From: an uncultured Ruminococcus sp.
GTDB lineage: Bacteria > Bacillota > Clostridia > Oscillospirales > Acutalibacteraceae
Reading direction: 5' to 3'
Length of the DNA: 64,000 bases
NCBI GenBank assembly: GCA_900539465.1
Contig: UQCF01000003.1
Location: 62,001 to 126,000, forward strand
The position numbers and the translations under genes were made by a program. The notes under the pieces were generated by a model that saw nothing but the letters and a program-made list of their open reading frames with translations, did no database searches and was not told the origin of the DNA. Below are positions 26,706-35,753 of this stretch, piece by piece. The first letter of the stretch is position 1. Every line of letters begins with the position of its first letter.

Positions 26706-27455
26706 TCACTCCTTATAAAAAACCTTGTTAAGATACAGTCCGTGCGGCGGAGCGGTTCTGCCCGCTCTGCTTCGGTCTTGGGAATTTATTATATCGCCGA
26801 TTGTGTTCTGCGGTATTTTGCCCTCCGAAATTTCGAGGAGCGTACCGACCATTATTCTCACCATGTTATATAAGAATCCGTCGGCTTTGACTTTTAAAAT
26901 CACTTCTTCCTGCATTTTTGAAACGGTGAAATATTCTACCGTTCTGACTCGGTCCTCTACCGAGCTTTTTGCCGCGCAAAATGAAGAAAAGTCATGCTCT
27001 CCGACAAACATCTGCGCCTGAGTGTTCAGCATCTCACAGTCAAGCGGAAGCTTATAGTGCAGGTATCTGTCCTCGCAAAACGGGTTACGCTGATGGCTGT
27101 TCCATATTTTATATATATATTCCTTGCCGAGACAATCATACCTTGCATGAAAATCAAGAGGCACCTCGCGGCAGTCCTTAACGGCAATATCATCGGGCAA
27201 AACGGCATTCATTGCACCGATAAACCGGTAACAGTTCATTTCGCTCTCGGTTCGCATATTAAAGCAAAATCCGTTTGCATGAACGCCCGAATCGGTACGG
27301 CTGCAGCCGATTATATTCTCTCGCTTACCGAGTATTTTTTCTATGGCATCCTGCACCTTTTGCTGAACGGTTTCGCCGTTCGGCTGCACCTGCCAGCCGT
27401 GGTAATCGGTGCCGTCATATGCTATTGTAACAAGAAGATTTCTCAATTTTTTCAC
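26706..27455 (-). CDS. truA: tRNA pseudouridine(38-40) synthase
   Basis: TruA makes pseudouridine at positions 38-40 of tRNA. The 249-aa protein has the N-terminal YDGTDYHGWQVQPNG (about 14-28) and the catalytic Asp in GCSRTDSGVHANG (about 49-61). YMVRIMVGTLLEI-type residues appear as LYNMVRIMVGTLLEI near 205. Length matches. It follows ecfT by 4 nt, as in many Firmicutes where truA closes the rplQ-ecfA-ecfA-ecfT cluster. Confidence 0.97.
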   Translation of the reverse strand: MKKLRNLLVTIAYDGTDYHGWQVQPNGETVQQKVQDAIEKILGKRENIIGCSRTDSGVHANGFCFNMRTESEMNCYRFIGAMNAVLPDDIAVKDCREVPLDFHARYDCLGKEYIYKIWNSHQRNPFCEDRYLHYKLPLDCEMLNTQAQMFVGEHDFSSFCAAKSSVEDRVRTVEYFTVSKMQEEVILKVKADGFLYNMVRIMVGTLLEISEGKIPQNTIGDIINSQDRSRAGRTAPPHGLYLNKVFYKE

Positions 27456-27459
27456 CTTG

Positions 27460-28275
27460 TTATATTACTTTGGGAAAATATACGTTTAAAAGAACAATAC
27501 CGGTTATAACTGCGGCAGTGATTGCAAGAGAAATAAAGTCTCTTGCGCCGAGCTTCATTTTTTTCATTCTCGTTCTGCCTTCTCCGCCAACGTAGCAGCG
27601 GCAGTCCATAGCGTCCGCAAGCTCATACGCGCGCCTTATCGCAGAGACAAAAAGCGGAACGATTATCGGAATAAGCGCCTTGATTTTTTCGACTATTCCG
27701 CCGGATTCAAGATCCGCTCCCCTCGCCTTTTGTGCATTGGTTATACGGTCTATCTCATCCACCAGGGTGGGAATAAACCTCAAAGCAAGGGTCATCATCA
27801 TTGCAAGCGTATGAACCGGAACCTTAAAAATTTTAAGGGGTGAGAGCAAACGCTCAATGGCATCTGTAAGCATTGTAGGTGTTGTGGTGTAAGTTAAAAG
27901 AGAGCTTATAATTACAAGACAGATTATTCTTATCGCCATAAAAACGGCGGTAAATATACCTTTTGAGGTTATGTGAATAAAGTGCCAGTCCAAAAGCGGT
28001 GTGCCGCCTCTGACATAAAAAAGGTTAAGAAGCCCCGTGAATATAACTATAACGGCAATGGGTTTCACGCTTTTTAAAACCATTTTAAGCGGAACACGCG
28101 AAACCAATATCAGCGCGACCGTTATCAAAACGATAAGCGCGAGCGAGGGTATGCTCTTGCACAAAAAGATTGAAATTATCAGCGCAAAGGTCAAGACTAT
28201 TTTCATTCTCGCGTCCATTCTATGAACGACCGAATTTGCCGAATAATACTGACCTATTGTAATATCCTTTATCAT
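27460..28275 (-). CDS. ecfT: ECF transporter transmembrane coupling subunit
   Basis: EcfT joins vitamin-binding S components to the EcfA ATPases. The 271-aa protein has five to six membrane helices and the two cytoplasmic coupling-helix motifs, TNAQKARGAD (about 181-190) and IRRAYELADAMDCRCY (about 217-232), which dock onto the ATPases. The start overlaps the ecfA2 stop by 4 nt. No S component lies nearby, so the module is probably of the shared (group II) kind serving several vitamins. Confidence 0.95.
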   Translation of the reverse strand: MIKDITIGQYYSANSVVHRMDARMKIVLTFALIISIFLCKSIPSLALIVLITVALILVSRVPLKMVLKSVKPIAVIVIFTGLLNLFYVRGGTPLLDWHFIHITSKGIFTAVFMAIRIICLVIISSLLTYTTTPTMLTDAIERLLSPLKIFKVPVHTLAMMMTLALRFIPTLVDEIDRITNAQKARGADLESGGIVEKIKALIPIIVPLFVSAIRRAYELADAMDCRCYVGGEGRTRMKKMKLGARDFISLAITAAVITGIVLLNVYFPKVI

Positions 28276-29144
28276 TTTAACGCACCCCTTTCTTTAAAAA
28301 GGCGCGCAAGAATTTCTGCGCCGCTGTCAACGGTATAGACATTGGAATTTTTAAGCTCGGGCAATTTTTCGCTCAATATATCAAACACGCGCGAGACCTG
28401 CGGCACATTAAGCCCCATCTCATTAAGGCGTGAAAACTGCGAATAAACTTCGTTTACCGTTCCGTACATTGCGAGCGAGCCTTTGTTCATAACCATAACC
28501 CTGTTTGCCACTCTCGCAACGTCCTCCATGCTGTGAGAAACGAGGATAACCGTGCAGCCCGTCTGTGCGCGGTAGTTGCTTATCAAAGACAAAATTTTGT
28601 CTCTGCCGCGCGGGTCAAGCCCTGCGGTCGGCTCGTCTAAAATCAAGACCTCAGGCTGCATAGCCATAACGCCCGCGATTGCCGCACGGCGTTTTTCGCC
28701 GCCGGAAAGGTCAAACGGCGATTTTTCCATATATTCCCTTTTAAGCCCCACATACATAGCCGCCTTGGCAACACGCTCGGCAATTTCTTTTTCGGGAAGC
28801 TTCATGTTTTTGGGGCCGAAAGCTATATCCTTTGCCACAGTCTCTTCAAAAAGTTGATATTCGGGGTACTGAAAGCAAAGACCGACTTTGAACTTTGCCT
28901 CGCGTACGCTCTTTTTATCGCTCCAAATATCCTTGCCGTCAAGGAGTATCTGCCCCTGAGTCGGCTTTAAAAGGCCGTTAAAATGCTGGATAAGCGTGCT
29001 TTTGCCGGAGCCCGTGTGACCGATAAGTCCGACAAAATCGCCCTTATATATATCAAAATTCAAATTTTCTATTGCATTGAATTTGTTAGGCAGTCCCTCA
29101 TTGTAGCTGTGGGTGAGATTTCTTACAGATATAACCGATTCCAT
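28272..29144 (-). CDS. ecfA2: ECF transporter ATPase A2
   Basis: This is the second ATPase of the ECF module, 290 aa. Walker A is GHTGSGKSTLI (about 38-48), the Q-loop CFQYPEYQLFEETV (about 87-100), the signature LSGGEKRR (about 144-151) and Walker B VLILDEPTAGLD (about 163-174). The switch His is in LVSHSMEDV. A Q-loop of the form YPEYQLFE is typical of EcfA2. The ATG at 29144 overlaps the ecfA1 stop by 1 nt and has GGGGG upstream; a longer form starting at 29183 would overlap ecfA1 by 40 nt and lacks a site. Confidence 0.95.
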   Translation of the reverse strand: MESVISVRNLTHSYNEGLPNKFNAIENLNFDIYKGDFVGLIGHTGSGKSTLIQHFNGLLKPTQGQILLDGKDIWSDKKSVREAKFKVGLCFQYPEYQLFEETVAKDIAFGPKNMKLPEKEIAERVAKAAMYVGLKREYMEKSPFDLSGGEKRRAAIAGVMAMQPEVLILDEPTAGLDPRGRDKILSLISNYRAQTGCTVILVSHSMEDVARVANRVMVMNKGSLAMYGTVNEVYSQFSRLNEMGLNVPQVSRVFDILSEKLPELKNSNVYTVDSGAEILARLFKERGALK

Positions 29145-30010
29145 CACTGCACCCCCAGAGCTTTTAAAACAGACTGCGCGCACTCTGTTTCATTGAGCAC
29201 ATTATAATCCACCGGAAAGCCCGATTTGTGAAGCTTATACGCAAGCTCCGTCGCCTGCGGCACATCAAGGCCCAGGGATTTTATCTTTTCCACATCAGAA
29301 AACACCTCTCGCGGCGTGCCGTCAAGCACCGTTCTGCCGTCGTTCATAACAACTACTCTGTCTGCCTGAACCGCTTCGTCCATATAATGCGTGATTAAAA
29401 CAACGGTTATGCCGAGCTTTTCTTTCAGCATTTTAACCGTTTGCATAACTTCTTTTCTGCCGCGTGGGTCGAGCATTGCGGTGGGCTCGTCCATAACAAT
29501 GCAGTCTGTTTGCATTGCGATAACACCGGCTATGGCAACGCGCTGTTTCTGACCGCCGGAGAGCTTGTGCGGCTCTCTGTCTTTAAATTCATACATGCCG
29601 ACGGCTTTGAGAGCGTCGTCTACGCGCTTTCTTATCTCTTTCGGCTCAACACCGAGATTTTCGGGGCCAAATGCGACGTCATCCTCAACTATTGTTGCAA
29701 CAAGCTGATTATCGGGATTTTGAAAAACCATGCCGACTTTTCTGCGTATATCAATGGTTTTGCTCTCGTCGTCTGTCGCCATGCCCTCAACGGTCACCTT
29801 GCCGCTTTGGGGTACGAGCAGTGCATTCATCATTTTTGCCGCAGTGGACTTGCCGCTGCCGTTGTGACCGAGAATTGCTATAAACTGCCCTTTGGGGATT
29901 TTCAAAGAAAAGTCAATAAGCACCGGTGATTCGGGAGCGTAAGAATCCTCTTCATCGTGCGGATATGAAAATGTTACATTGTCGAATTGTATGAGTGTTT
30001 TATCGTCCAT
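29144..30010 (-). CDS. ecfA1: ECF transporter ATPase A1
   Basis: This is the first ATPase of the ECF module, 288 aa. Walker A is GHNGSGKSTAAKMM (about 43-56), the Q-loop VFQNPDNQLVATIVEDD (about 90-106), the signature LSGGQKQRVAIAG (about 148-160) and Walker B CIVMDEPTAMLDPRGR (about 170-185). VFQNPDNQ is the EcfA1-type Q-loop. ATG 30010 (AAAGG 6 nt upstream) avoids overlap with the preceding methyltransferase gene; an in-frame start at 30040 would overlap it. Confidence 0.95.
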   Translation of the reverse strand: MDDKTLIQFDNVTFSYPHDEEDSYAPESPVLIDFSLKIPKGQFIAILGHNGSGKSTAAKMMNALLVPQSGKVTVEGMATDDESKTIDIRRKVGMVFQNPDNQLVATIVEDDVAFGPENLGVEPKEIRKRVDDALKAVGMYEFKDREPHKLSGGQKQRVAIAGVIAMQTDCIVMDEPTAMLDPRGRKEVMQTVKMLKEKLGITVVLITHYMDEAVQADRVVVMNDGRTVLDGTPREVFSDVEKIKSLGLDVPQATELAYKLHKSGFPVDYNVLNETECAQSVLKALGVQ

Positions 30011-30029
30011 AAGCTGCCTTTCGGGAGGG

Positions 30030-30896
30030 TTATTTGCCAAGCCACATTGCAGACGCTCCGCAAGGGAGCACCATGCCGCTCTCGCTCACTTTGAGACCTA
30101 TTTCATCACAGGCAAGTCTGCCGCCGTATTTAGGTTTTATGAGCGAGCCGAGCATATATTCCATAACCGAGGGTGAAAGCCCTGTGGTATAGGAATTTAT
30201 AAGAACCATTAAAGGATCGTCGCTGAGAACCTGCGAGCAAAGCTCAACGAAAGAATATATTTCATTCTCAAGCTTCCACACTTCGCCGCCCGGTCCTCTG
30301 CCGTATGAGGGCGGATCCATAATCAAAATATCGTATTTGTTGCCGCGCCTTATTTCGCGGCGGACAAATTTTATGCAGTCGTCAACTATCCACCTCACGG
30401 GGAGGTCTGCCGCGCCGGAAGCCGCCGCATTCTCTTTTGCCCATGCGACCATGCCCTTTGACGCGTCAACATGAACAACGTGTGCGCCTGCCTTGAGGGC
30501 GGCAACGGTTGCACCGCCCGTGTAGGCAAAAAGATTTAAAACCTTAACTTCTCTGCCGGCGTTTTTTATAACGTCGGTCATATAATCCCAGTTGACCGCC
30601 TGCTCGGGAAAAAGCCCCGTATGCTTAAAGCCCATAGGCTTCACGTTAAAGGATAGCGATTTATAGTTTATGCGCCATGAGTCGGGGAGTTTTTTATATA
30701 TCTCCCACTTTCCGCCGCCCGTTGAGGAGCGAAAGTAACGTGCGTCCGCCTTGTTCCACAAAGGATTTGTTTTAGCGCTCTGCCACAAAACCTGCGGGTC
30801 CGGTCTTATGAGGATATATTTGCCCCATCTTTCAAGTCGTTCGCCGTCCGAGCAGTCTATAAGCTCATAATCGCGCCAATCGGCAGTGCTTCGCAT
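30030..30896 (-). CDS. Class I SAM-dependent methyltransferase, RlmI/RlmK-like without PUA domain
   Basis: The 288-aa protein has motif I VLNLFAYTGGATVAALKAGA (about 139-158), motif II HVVHVDASKGMVAWAKENA (about 159-177) and the catalytic-type motif IV ILIMDPPSYGRGPGGE (about 216-231). The layout and DPPSYG motif match the rRNA cytosine/guanine methyltransferase family (RlmI, RlmK/L N6 and C5 enzymes). An N-terminal PUA domain is missing and the first ~80 residues are different. An rRNA base is the likely substrate; the position is unknown. It is encoded between glmM and ecfA1. Confidence 0.8.
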   Translation of the reverse strand: MRSTADWRDYELIDCSDGERLERWGKYILIRPDPQVLWQSAKTNPLWNKADARYFRSSTGGGKWEIYKKLPDSWRINYKSLSFNVKPMGFKHTGLFPEQAVNWDYMTDVIKNAGREVKVLNLFAYTGGATVAALKAGAHVVHVDASKGMVAWAKENAAASGAADLPVRWIVDDCIKFVRREIRRGNKYDILIMDPPSYGRGPGGEVWKLENEIYSFVELCSQVLSDDPLMVLINSYTTGLSPSVMEYMLGSLIKPKYGGRLACDEIGLKVSESGMVLPCGASAMWLGK

Positions 30897-30912
30897 AAAC
30901 TCAACCTTTCTT

Positions 30913-32262
30913 TTATATCAGTCTTTCTTTTACAACCTGTGCAATTTCTTCAGCAAGGGTTTTAATCTGTTCTTCGTCCTTGCCCTCAAGCATAACTCTC
31001 ACAAGAGGTTCTGTACCCGAAACGCGTACAAGAACTCTGCCCGTGTCGCCGAGCTCTTTCTCTGCGCTGGCAATCGCTTTTTTGATTTCTTCGTCATTTT
31101 CGTATCTTGCCTTGCCTATCTGAGAGACCTTGACGTTAATAAGAACCTGAGGATAAACCTCCATCTCGTCGGCAAGCTCCGAAAGCTTTTTGCCGGTACG
31201 CTTCATAACAGAGAGAAGCTGTATCGCGGTGAGCTGACCGTCGCCCGTTGTGGCGTAATCATAAAAAATAACGTGACCCGACTGTTCGCCGCCGATTTTA
31301 TAGTTATTTTTACGCATATTTTCGAGAACGTATCTGTCACCGACCTTGGTCTTTTCGCATTTTATGCCATGCTCGTCACAGAATTTGAAAAAGCCCATGT
31401 TGCTCATGACGGTTACAACGGCGGTGTCGTTGGTGAGCACGCCGCGGCGTTTCATATCCAAAGCGCAGATTGCGATTATTTTGTCGCCGTCAACCACTCT
31501 GCCCTTTTCGTCAACAGCCAACATTCTGTCGGCATCGCCGTCAAAAGCAAAGCCTATATCACAGTTATTTTCGAGTACAAGGTGCTGAAGACCCTGCATA
31601 TGAGTTGAGCCGCATTTGCGGTTGATATTTACACCGTTGGGAATAGACGATTTGATGTGAGTATCTGCGCCAAGGTCTGTGAAGAGCTCGGGAGCCGTGA
31701 CGCAGGACGCGCCGTTTGCACAGTCGAGAGCTATTTTATACTCTTCAAAGGTGCAATCCACAGTACTTTCAAGATGGCGGACATAATCGAATATCGGCAT
31801 TTCGGAAGTTCTTATTCTGCCGACGTCCGCACCGATTTTAACAGGCGGAACATCTGCGTCATCAAGAATTATAGCCTCTATTTTTTCTTCAAGTTCATCG
31901 GGGAGTTTAAATCCGTCTTTTTGGAAGATTTTTATTCCGTTATATTCACAGGGGTTGTGCGAAGCGGTAATCATAACCGCTGCGTCATATTTATATTTTT
32001 TAACAAGATATGCAACTGCCGGGGTCGGGAGCACACCGAGGTGCATAACGTCCGCACCGACGGAGCAAAGTCCTGCCGTAATTGCCGAGCAGAGCATATT
32101 TGAGGATATTCTCGTATCCATACCTATCATAACTTTTGGTCTTTTTTTGTTGCCGTCAATGAGTACCATTGCCGCCGCGCGGCCTATTTGCAAAGCAAGC
32201 TCACAAGTAAGCTCGGAGTTTGCCACTCCGCGTGCGCCGTCTGTTCCGAATAATCTGCCCAT
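30913..32262 (-). CDS. glmM: Phosphoglucosamine mutase
   Basis: GlmM converts glucosamine-6-phosphate to glucosamine-1-phosphate on the way to UDP-GlcNAc and peptidoglycan. The 449-aa protein starts GRLFGTDGARGVAN. It has the phosphoserine loop TASHNPCEYNGIK (about 98-110), the magnesium loop DGDADRM (about 240-246), the sugar-binding GGEQSGH (about 324-330) and the phosphate loop RVSGTEPLVRVM (about 408-419). All catalytic elements are intact. It lies downstream of ruvB. Confidence 0.97.
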   Translation of the reverse strand: MGRLFGTDGARGVANSELTCELALQIGRAAAMVLIDGNKKRPKVMIGMDTRISSNMLCSAITAGLCSVGADVMHLGVLPTPAVAYLVKKYKYDAAVMITASHNPCEYNGIKIFQKDGFKLPDELEEKIEAIILDDADVPPVKIGADVGRIRTSEMPIFDYVRHLESTVDCTFEEYKIALDCANGASCVTAPELFTDLGADTHIKSSIPNGVNINRKCGSTHMQGLQHLVLENNCDIGFAFDGDADRMLAVDEKGRVVDGDKIIAICALDMKRRGVLTNDTAVVTVMSNMGFFKFCDEHGIKCEKTKVGDRYVLENMRKNNYKIGGEQSGHVIFYDYATTGDGQLTAIQLLSVMKRTGKKLSELADEMEVYPQVLINVKVSQIGKARYENDEEIKKAIASAEKELGDTGRVLVRVSGTEPLVRVMLEGKDEEQIKTLAEEIAQVVKERLI

Positions 32263-32284
32263 AATCTACCTCCGTTAAAAGTTA

Positions 32285-33313
32285 TTAAAAGAGCTTTTGC
32301 TGACCCGGCATCGGTATGCCTAAATGGCGGTATCCTGCCGGTGTTACGCATCTGCCTCTCGGGGTTCGTGATAAAAAGCCTATCTGCATAAGATAAGGTT
32401 CATAAACATCTTCTATTGTAACAGCTTCTTCACCTATTGCGGCGGCTATTGTGTCAAGCCCTACGGGGCCGCCGTTATAGTTTTTAATCATGCAGTTAAG
32501 AAGCATACGGTCTATTGAGTCAAGGCCGATAGAGTCAATTTCCATTCTCTCAAGTGCCATATTTGCCGTTGCGTCGGTTATAATTCCGTTGCCGAGCACC
32601 TGTGCAAAATCTCGCGCACGCTTTAAAAGTCTGTTTGCTATTCTCGGTGTTCCGCGTGAGCGCGAGGCAATCTCCATAGCTCCCTGCTCGTCTGTGTCAA
32701 CACCGAGTATGCCGGCGCTGCGCTTAACTATGAGCGACAGCTCTTCGGGTGAATATAATTCAAGCCTTAAAACGACACCGAATCTGTCTCTGAGCGGCGC
32801 ACTGAGCTGACCCGCCCTTGTTGTTGCGCCGACAAGAGTGAAGTGCGGAAGGTCTATTCTTATAGACCTCGCGGAAGGACCTTGACCGATAATAATATCG
32901 AGCGCATTATCCTCCATCGCGGGGTAAAGAACCTCTTCAACCACTCTGTTCATGCGGTGAATTTCGTCTATAAAGAGCACGTCGCCCTCATTGAGGTTTG
33001 TAAGCAATGCCGCAAGGTCCTTGGGCTTTTCTATCGCAGGACCCGAGGTAAGGCGGAAATTTACACCCATCTCGTTTGCGATAATACCCGCAAGCGTTGT
33101 TTTGCCGAGACCGGGAGGGCCGTAAAGAAGCACATGGTCAAGCGATTCTCCCCTGGTTTTTGCCGCCTCTATATAAACGGATAGGTTTTCTTTAACTTTC
33201 TCCTGACCTATATAGTCGCCGAGGGTGTGCGGCCTTAACTGAAGCTCTATTTCGCTGTCTGTTCCCGATGAATATTCGGGGGCAACTATTCTGCTTTCGT
33301 AATCTGAGTCCAT
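32285..33313 (-). CDS. ruvB: Holliday junction branch-migration ATPase RuvB
   Basis: RuvB is the motor of the RuvAB branch-migration complex. The 342-aa protein has Walker A GPPGLGKTTLA (about 64-74), Walker B LFIDEIHRMNR (about 115-125), sensor GATTRAG (about 163-169) and a C-terminal winged helix ending in RTPRGRCVTPAGYRHLG. The ATG at 33313 lies 8 nt after AAAGGAG; an in-frame GTG 6 nt earlier is too close to that site. Confidence 0.97.
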   Translation of the reverse strand: MDSDYESRIVAPEYSSGTDSEIELQLRPHTLGDYIGQEKVKENLSVYIEAAKTRGESLDHVLLYGPPGLGKTTLAGIIANEMGVNFRLTSGPAIEKPKDLAALLTNLNEGDVLFIDEIHRMNRVVEEVLYPAMEDNALDIIIGQGPSARSIRIDLPHFTLVGATTRAGQLSAPLRDRFGVVLRLELYSPEELSLIVKRSAGILGVDTDEQGAMEIASRSRGTPRIANRLLKRARDFAQVLGNGIITDATANMALERMEIDSIGLDSIDRMLLNCMIKNYNGGPVGLDTIAAAIGEEAVTIEDVYEPYLMQIGFLSRTPRGRCVTPAGYRHLGIPMPGQQKLF

Positions 33314-33325
33314 AGTCACGCTCCT

Positions 33326-33919
33326 TTATATAAGCGCCTTGAGCGCAAGGCGCACAAGCTCTTCCGTAGGCAAAGACGAATCAAGTTTGCCGATTGCACT
33401 CGCCGCCTCGGATCTGCTGTAGCCGAGCATAACAAGTGCTTCGACAGCCTCTGCTCTGCTGCCGGAAGATACAGCTTCGCCGCCCGGCAGAGATGAAAGA
33501 TCCAAACCGGCGGTGGATTTTGTCATTTTATCTTTAAGCTCAAGCACAACTCGCTGGGCAAGCTTGGGACCCACGCCCTGTGCTTTTGTGATAGCTTTTA
33601 CGTCACCCGAGGCTATGCAAAGAGCGAGCTTATCGGGTGAGAGCTGTGAAAGTATGGCAAGCGCCGCCTTGGGTCCCACACCCGAGACGGATATAAGCTG
33701 TTTAAAGCAGGCAAGCTCCTGCTCTGTGTAAAATCCGAAAAGATCAAGCGCGTCCTCTCTGACGTTAAGATAGGTGTAAAGAGTTGCCTCTTCGCCCGTT
33801 TTGCCTATTTTTGAGAGTGTATTGAGCGTAGTCATGCACTGAAATGCGACCGAACCGCACTGAATTGCGACAAAAGACTCGGTCATAGCCGTTATTTTGC
33901 CTGTAAGGGAATAAAACAT
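33326..33919 (-). CDS. ruvA: Holliday junction DNA-binding protein RuvA
   Basis: RuvA binds the four-way junction and loads RuvB. The 197-aa protein has an OB-fold N-terminus (MFYSLTGKITAM, TYLNVREDALDLFGF) and tandem helix-hairpin-helix motifs (LISVSGVGPKAALAIL about 73-88; ITKAQGVGPKLAQRVVLELKDK about 110-131). The C-terminal UBA-like domain III (EAVEALVMLGYSRSEA, about 157-172) contacts RuvB. It is followed 12 nt later by ruvB. Confidence 0.97.
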   Translation of the reverse strand: MFYSLTGKITAMTESFVAIQCGSVAFQCMTTLNTLSKIGKTGEEATLYTYLNVREDALDLFGFYTEQELACFKQLISVSGVGPKAALAILSQLSPDKLALCIASGDVKAITKAQGVGPKLAQRVVLELKDKMTKSTAGLDLSSLPGGEAVSSGSRAEAVEALVMLGYSRSEAASAIGKLDSSLPTEELVRLALKALI

Positions 33920-33923
33920 ACGA

Positions 33924-34424
33924 TCAATCCTTTACCTGTAATCTTTTCATGAGCGAACCGCTCGTATGGGCATGGCAAATTGCCATTGCAAGCGCGTCTG
34001 CGGTGTCGTCGGGCTTCGGAACTTTATCGAGATGCAGCATAAGGCGCGTCATCTCCTGCACCTGCTTTTTTTCGGCTCTGCCGTAGCCTACAACGCTTTG
34101 TTTAACCTGAAGCGGAGTGTATTCGTAAACCGGCAAATGATTTTTTTGCGCCGCTAAAAGCAATACTCCCCTCGCCTGACCGACATCTATAACCGTTTTG
34201 GCATTGGTGTTATAAAAAAGCTTTTCTATCGCCATTGCCTCGGGTTTTGTCTTTTCTATAAGCACCTGCATCTCGTCATAAATTATTTCAAGACGTCTGC
34301 CGAAGTCCATACCCGCAGGTGTCGTAATCGCGCCGAAATCGACTATGCCGAAGTGGTTGCTGCGATAATCAAGCACGCCGTAGCCGACAATGGCATAACC
34401 GGGGTCTATGCCCAATATCCTCAT
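33924..34424 (-). CDS. ruvC: Crossover junction endodeoxyribonuclease RuvC
   Basis: RuvC resolves Holliday junctions. The 166-aa protein has all four acidic active-site positions: Asp7 in RILGIDPG, Glu in AIEKLFYN (about 69), and the C-terminal pair in KPDDTADALAMAICH (about 140-143). The start overlaps the der stop by 4 nt, and ruvA follows 4 nt downstream, giving the complete ruvCAB set. Confidence 0.97.
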   Translation of the reverse strand: MRILGIDPGYAIVGYGVLDYRSNHFGIVDFGAITTPAGMDFGRRLEIIYDEMQVLIEKTKPEAMAIEKLFYNTNAKTVIDVGQARGVLLLAAQKNHLPVYEYTPLQVKQSVVGYGRAEKKQVQEMTRLMLHLDKVPKPDDTADALAMAICHAHTSGSLMKRLQVKD

Positions 34425-35749
34425 TTTTTGTTGTTCTCTCTTTCTCTGATAACCATTCTTGTGGGCGTACCCTCAAGGCCGAAAACTTCTCTTATTTGGT
34501 TATCTATATATCTTTGATAGCTGTAATGGAACAAATCTTTTTTATTTACAAAGCACACAAATGTGGGCGGTCTTGTAGAAGCCTGCGTCATATAATATAT
34601 TTTAAGTCTTCTGCCCTTATCTGTGGGCGGCTGAACGCGTGCGGTTGCGTCTGCAAGCACATCGTTGAGTCTGCCTGTCGAAATTCGCATTGCATTTTGC
34701 GTATCTACAAATTTAATAAGCTCAAAAAGTCTGTCAAGTCTTTGACCTGTTTTTGCCGAAATAAAAATTATCGGCGCATATGACATAAACGAAAAATCGT
34801 CCATAAGCTTTTTGCGGTAAGAATCCATGGTTCTGCCGTCTTTTTCGACCGCGTCCCATTTATTAACGGCAATAATGCAGGCTTTTCCGAGTTCATGCGC
34901 TATGCCTGCAACTTTTGAATCCTGCTCGGTAAAGCCCTCGCACGCGTCAATCATAATAACGCAAACGCTTGCGCGCTCAACAGCCATTCTTGCCCTTATA
35001 ACGCTGTATTTTTCTATTGAATCGTCAACCCTGCTTTTTCTTCTCATGCCGGCTGTATCTATAAACACAAACTTGCCGTGCTCGTTTTCTATAAGCGTGT
35101 CTGTCGCATCGCGGGTCGTTCCTGCGATGTTAGAGACAATAACCCTCTCCTCACCGGCGATTGCGTTAATGAGCGAAGATTTGCCGACATTGGGTTTGCC
35201 GATAACGGCGACCTTAACGGTGTCGCTCTCTTCCTCTTCTTTTTCTTCGTCGGGCAAATATTTTATAACTTCGTCAAGTAAATCGCCCGTGCCGTGACCG
35301 TGAACAGCCGAAACCTGAATCGGGTCGCCGAGACCGAGGTTATAAAATTCATAATATTCAAGCGGAGCTTCACCGACCTTGTCGCACTTGTTTACGCAAA
35401 GGACTATCGGCTTTCCGCTTTTTTGAAGCATTGAAGCAACCTCTTCATCGGTTGCTACAACGCCCGAGCGAACATCCGTAACCAAAATTATAACATCTGC
35501 GCTGTCTATCGCAAGCTGTGCCTGACGGCGCATCTGCGAAAGAATTATATCGTCCGAATACGGTTCTATACCGCCTGTATCTACAAGCAGAAAGGTTTTG
35601 CCAAGCCATTCACAGTCGCCGTATATTCTGTCTCTCGTAACACCGGGGGTGTCGTCTACAATAGAGAGACGCTGACCGATAAGCTTATTAAAAAGAGTTG
35701 ACTTGCCTACATTCGGTCTGCCAACGACCGCTACTACCGGTTTTGCCAT
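34421..35749 (-). CDS. der: Ribosome-associated GTPase Der (EngA)
   Basis: Der is the tandem-GTPase required for 50S assembly. The 442-aa protein has two G domains. The first has GRPNVGKSTLFN (10-21), DTPGVT, DTGG and NKCD. The second starts at about 175 with GKPNVGKSSLINA, DTAGM and NKWD. A C-terminal KH-like domain (about 350-440) follows. The C-terminal tail is basic, as usual. It lies 4 nt after the DUF512 gene's stop. Confidence 0.97.
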   Translation of the reverse strand: MAKPVVAVVGRPNVGKSTLFNKLIGQRLSIVDDTPGVTRDRIYGDCEWLGKTFLLVDTGGIEPYSDDIILSQMRRQAQLAIDSADVIILVTDVRSGVVATDEEVASMLQKSGKPIVLCVNKCDKVGEAPLEYYEFYNLGLGDPIQVSAVHGHGTGDLLDEVIKYLPDEEKEEEESDTVKVAVIGKPNVGKSSLINAIAGEERVIVSNIAGTTRDATDTLIENEHGKFVFIDTAGMRRKSRVDDSIEKYSVIRARMAVERASVCVIMIDACEGFTEQDSKVAGIAHELGKACIIAVNKWDAVEKDGRTMDSYRKKLMDDFSFMSYAPIIFISAKTGQRLDRLFELIKFVDTQNAMRISTGRLNDVLADATARVQPPTDKGRRLKIYYMTQASTRPPTFVCFVNKKDLFHYSYQRYIDNQIREVFGLEGTPTRMVIRERENNKK

Positions 35750-35753
35750 ATAA

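Noticed and set aside
28972..29183. Longer ecfA2 starting at 29183
   Set aside because: It would overlap ecfA1 by 40 nt and lacks a ribosome site; the ATG at 29144 makes the usual 1-nt stop/start overlap.
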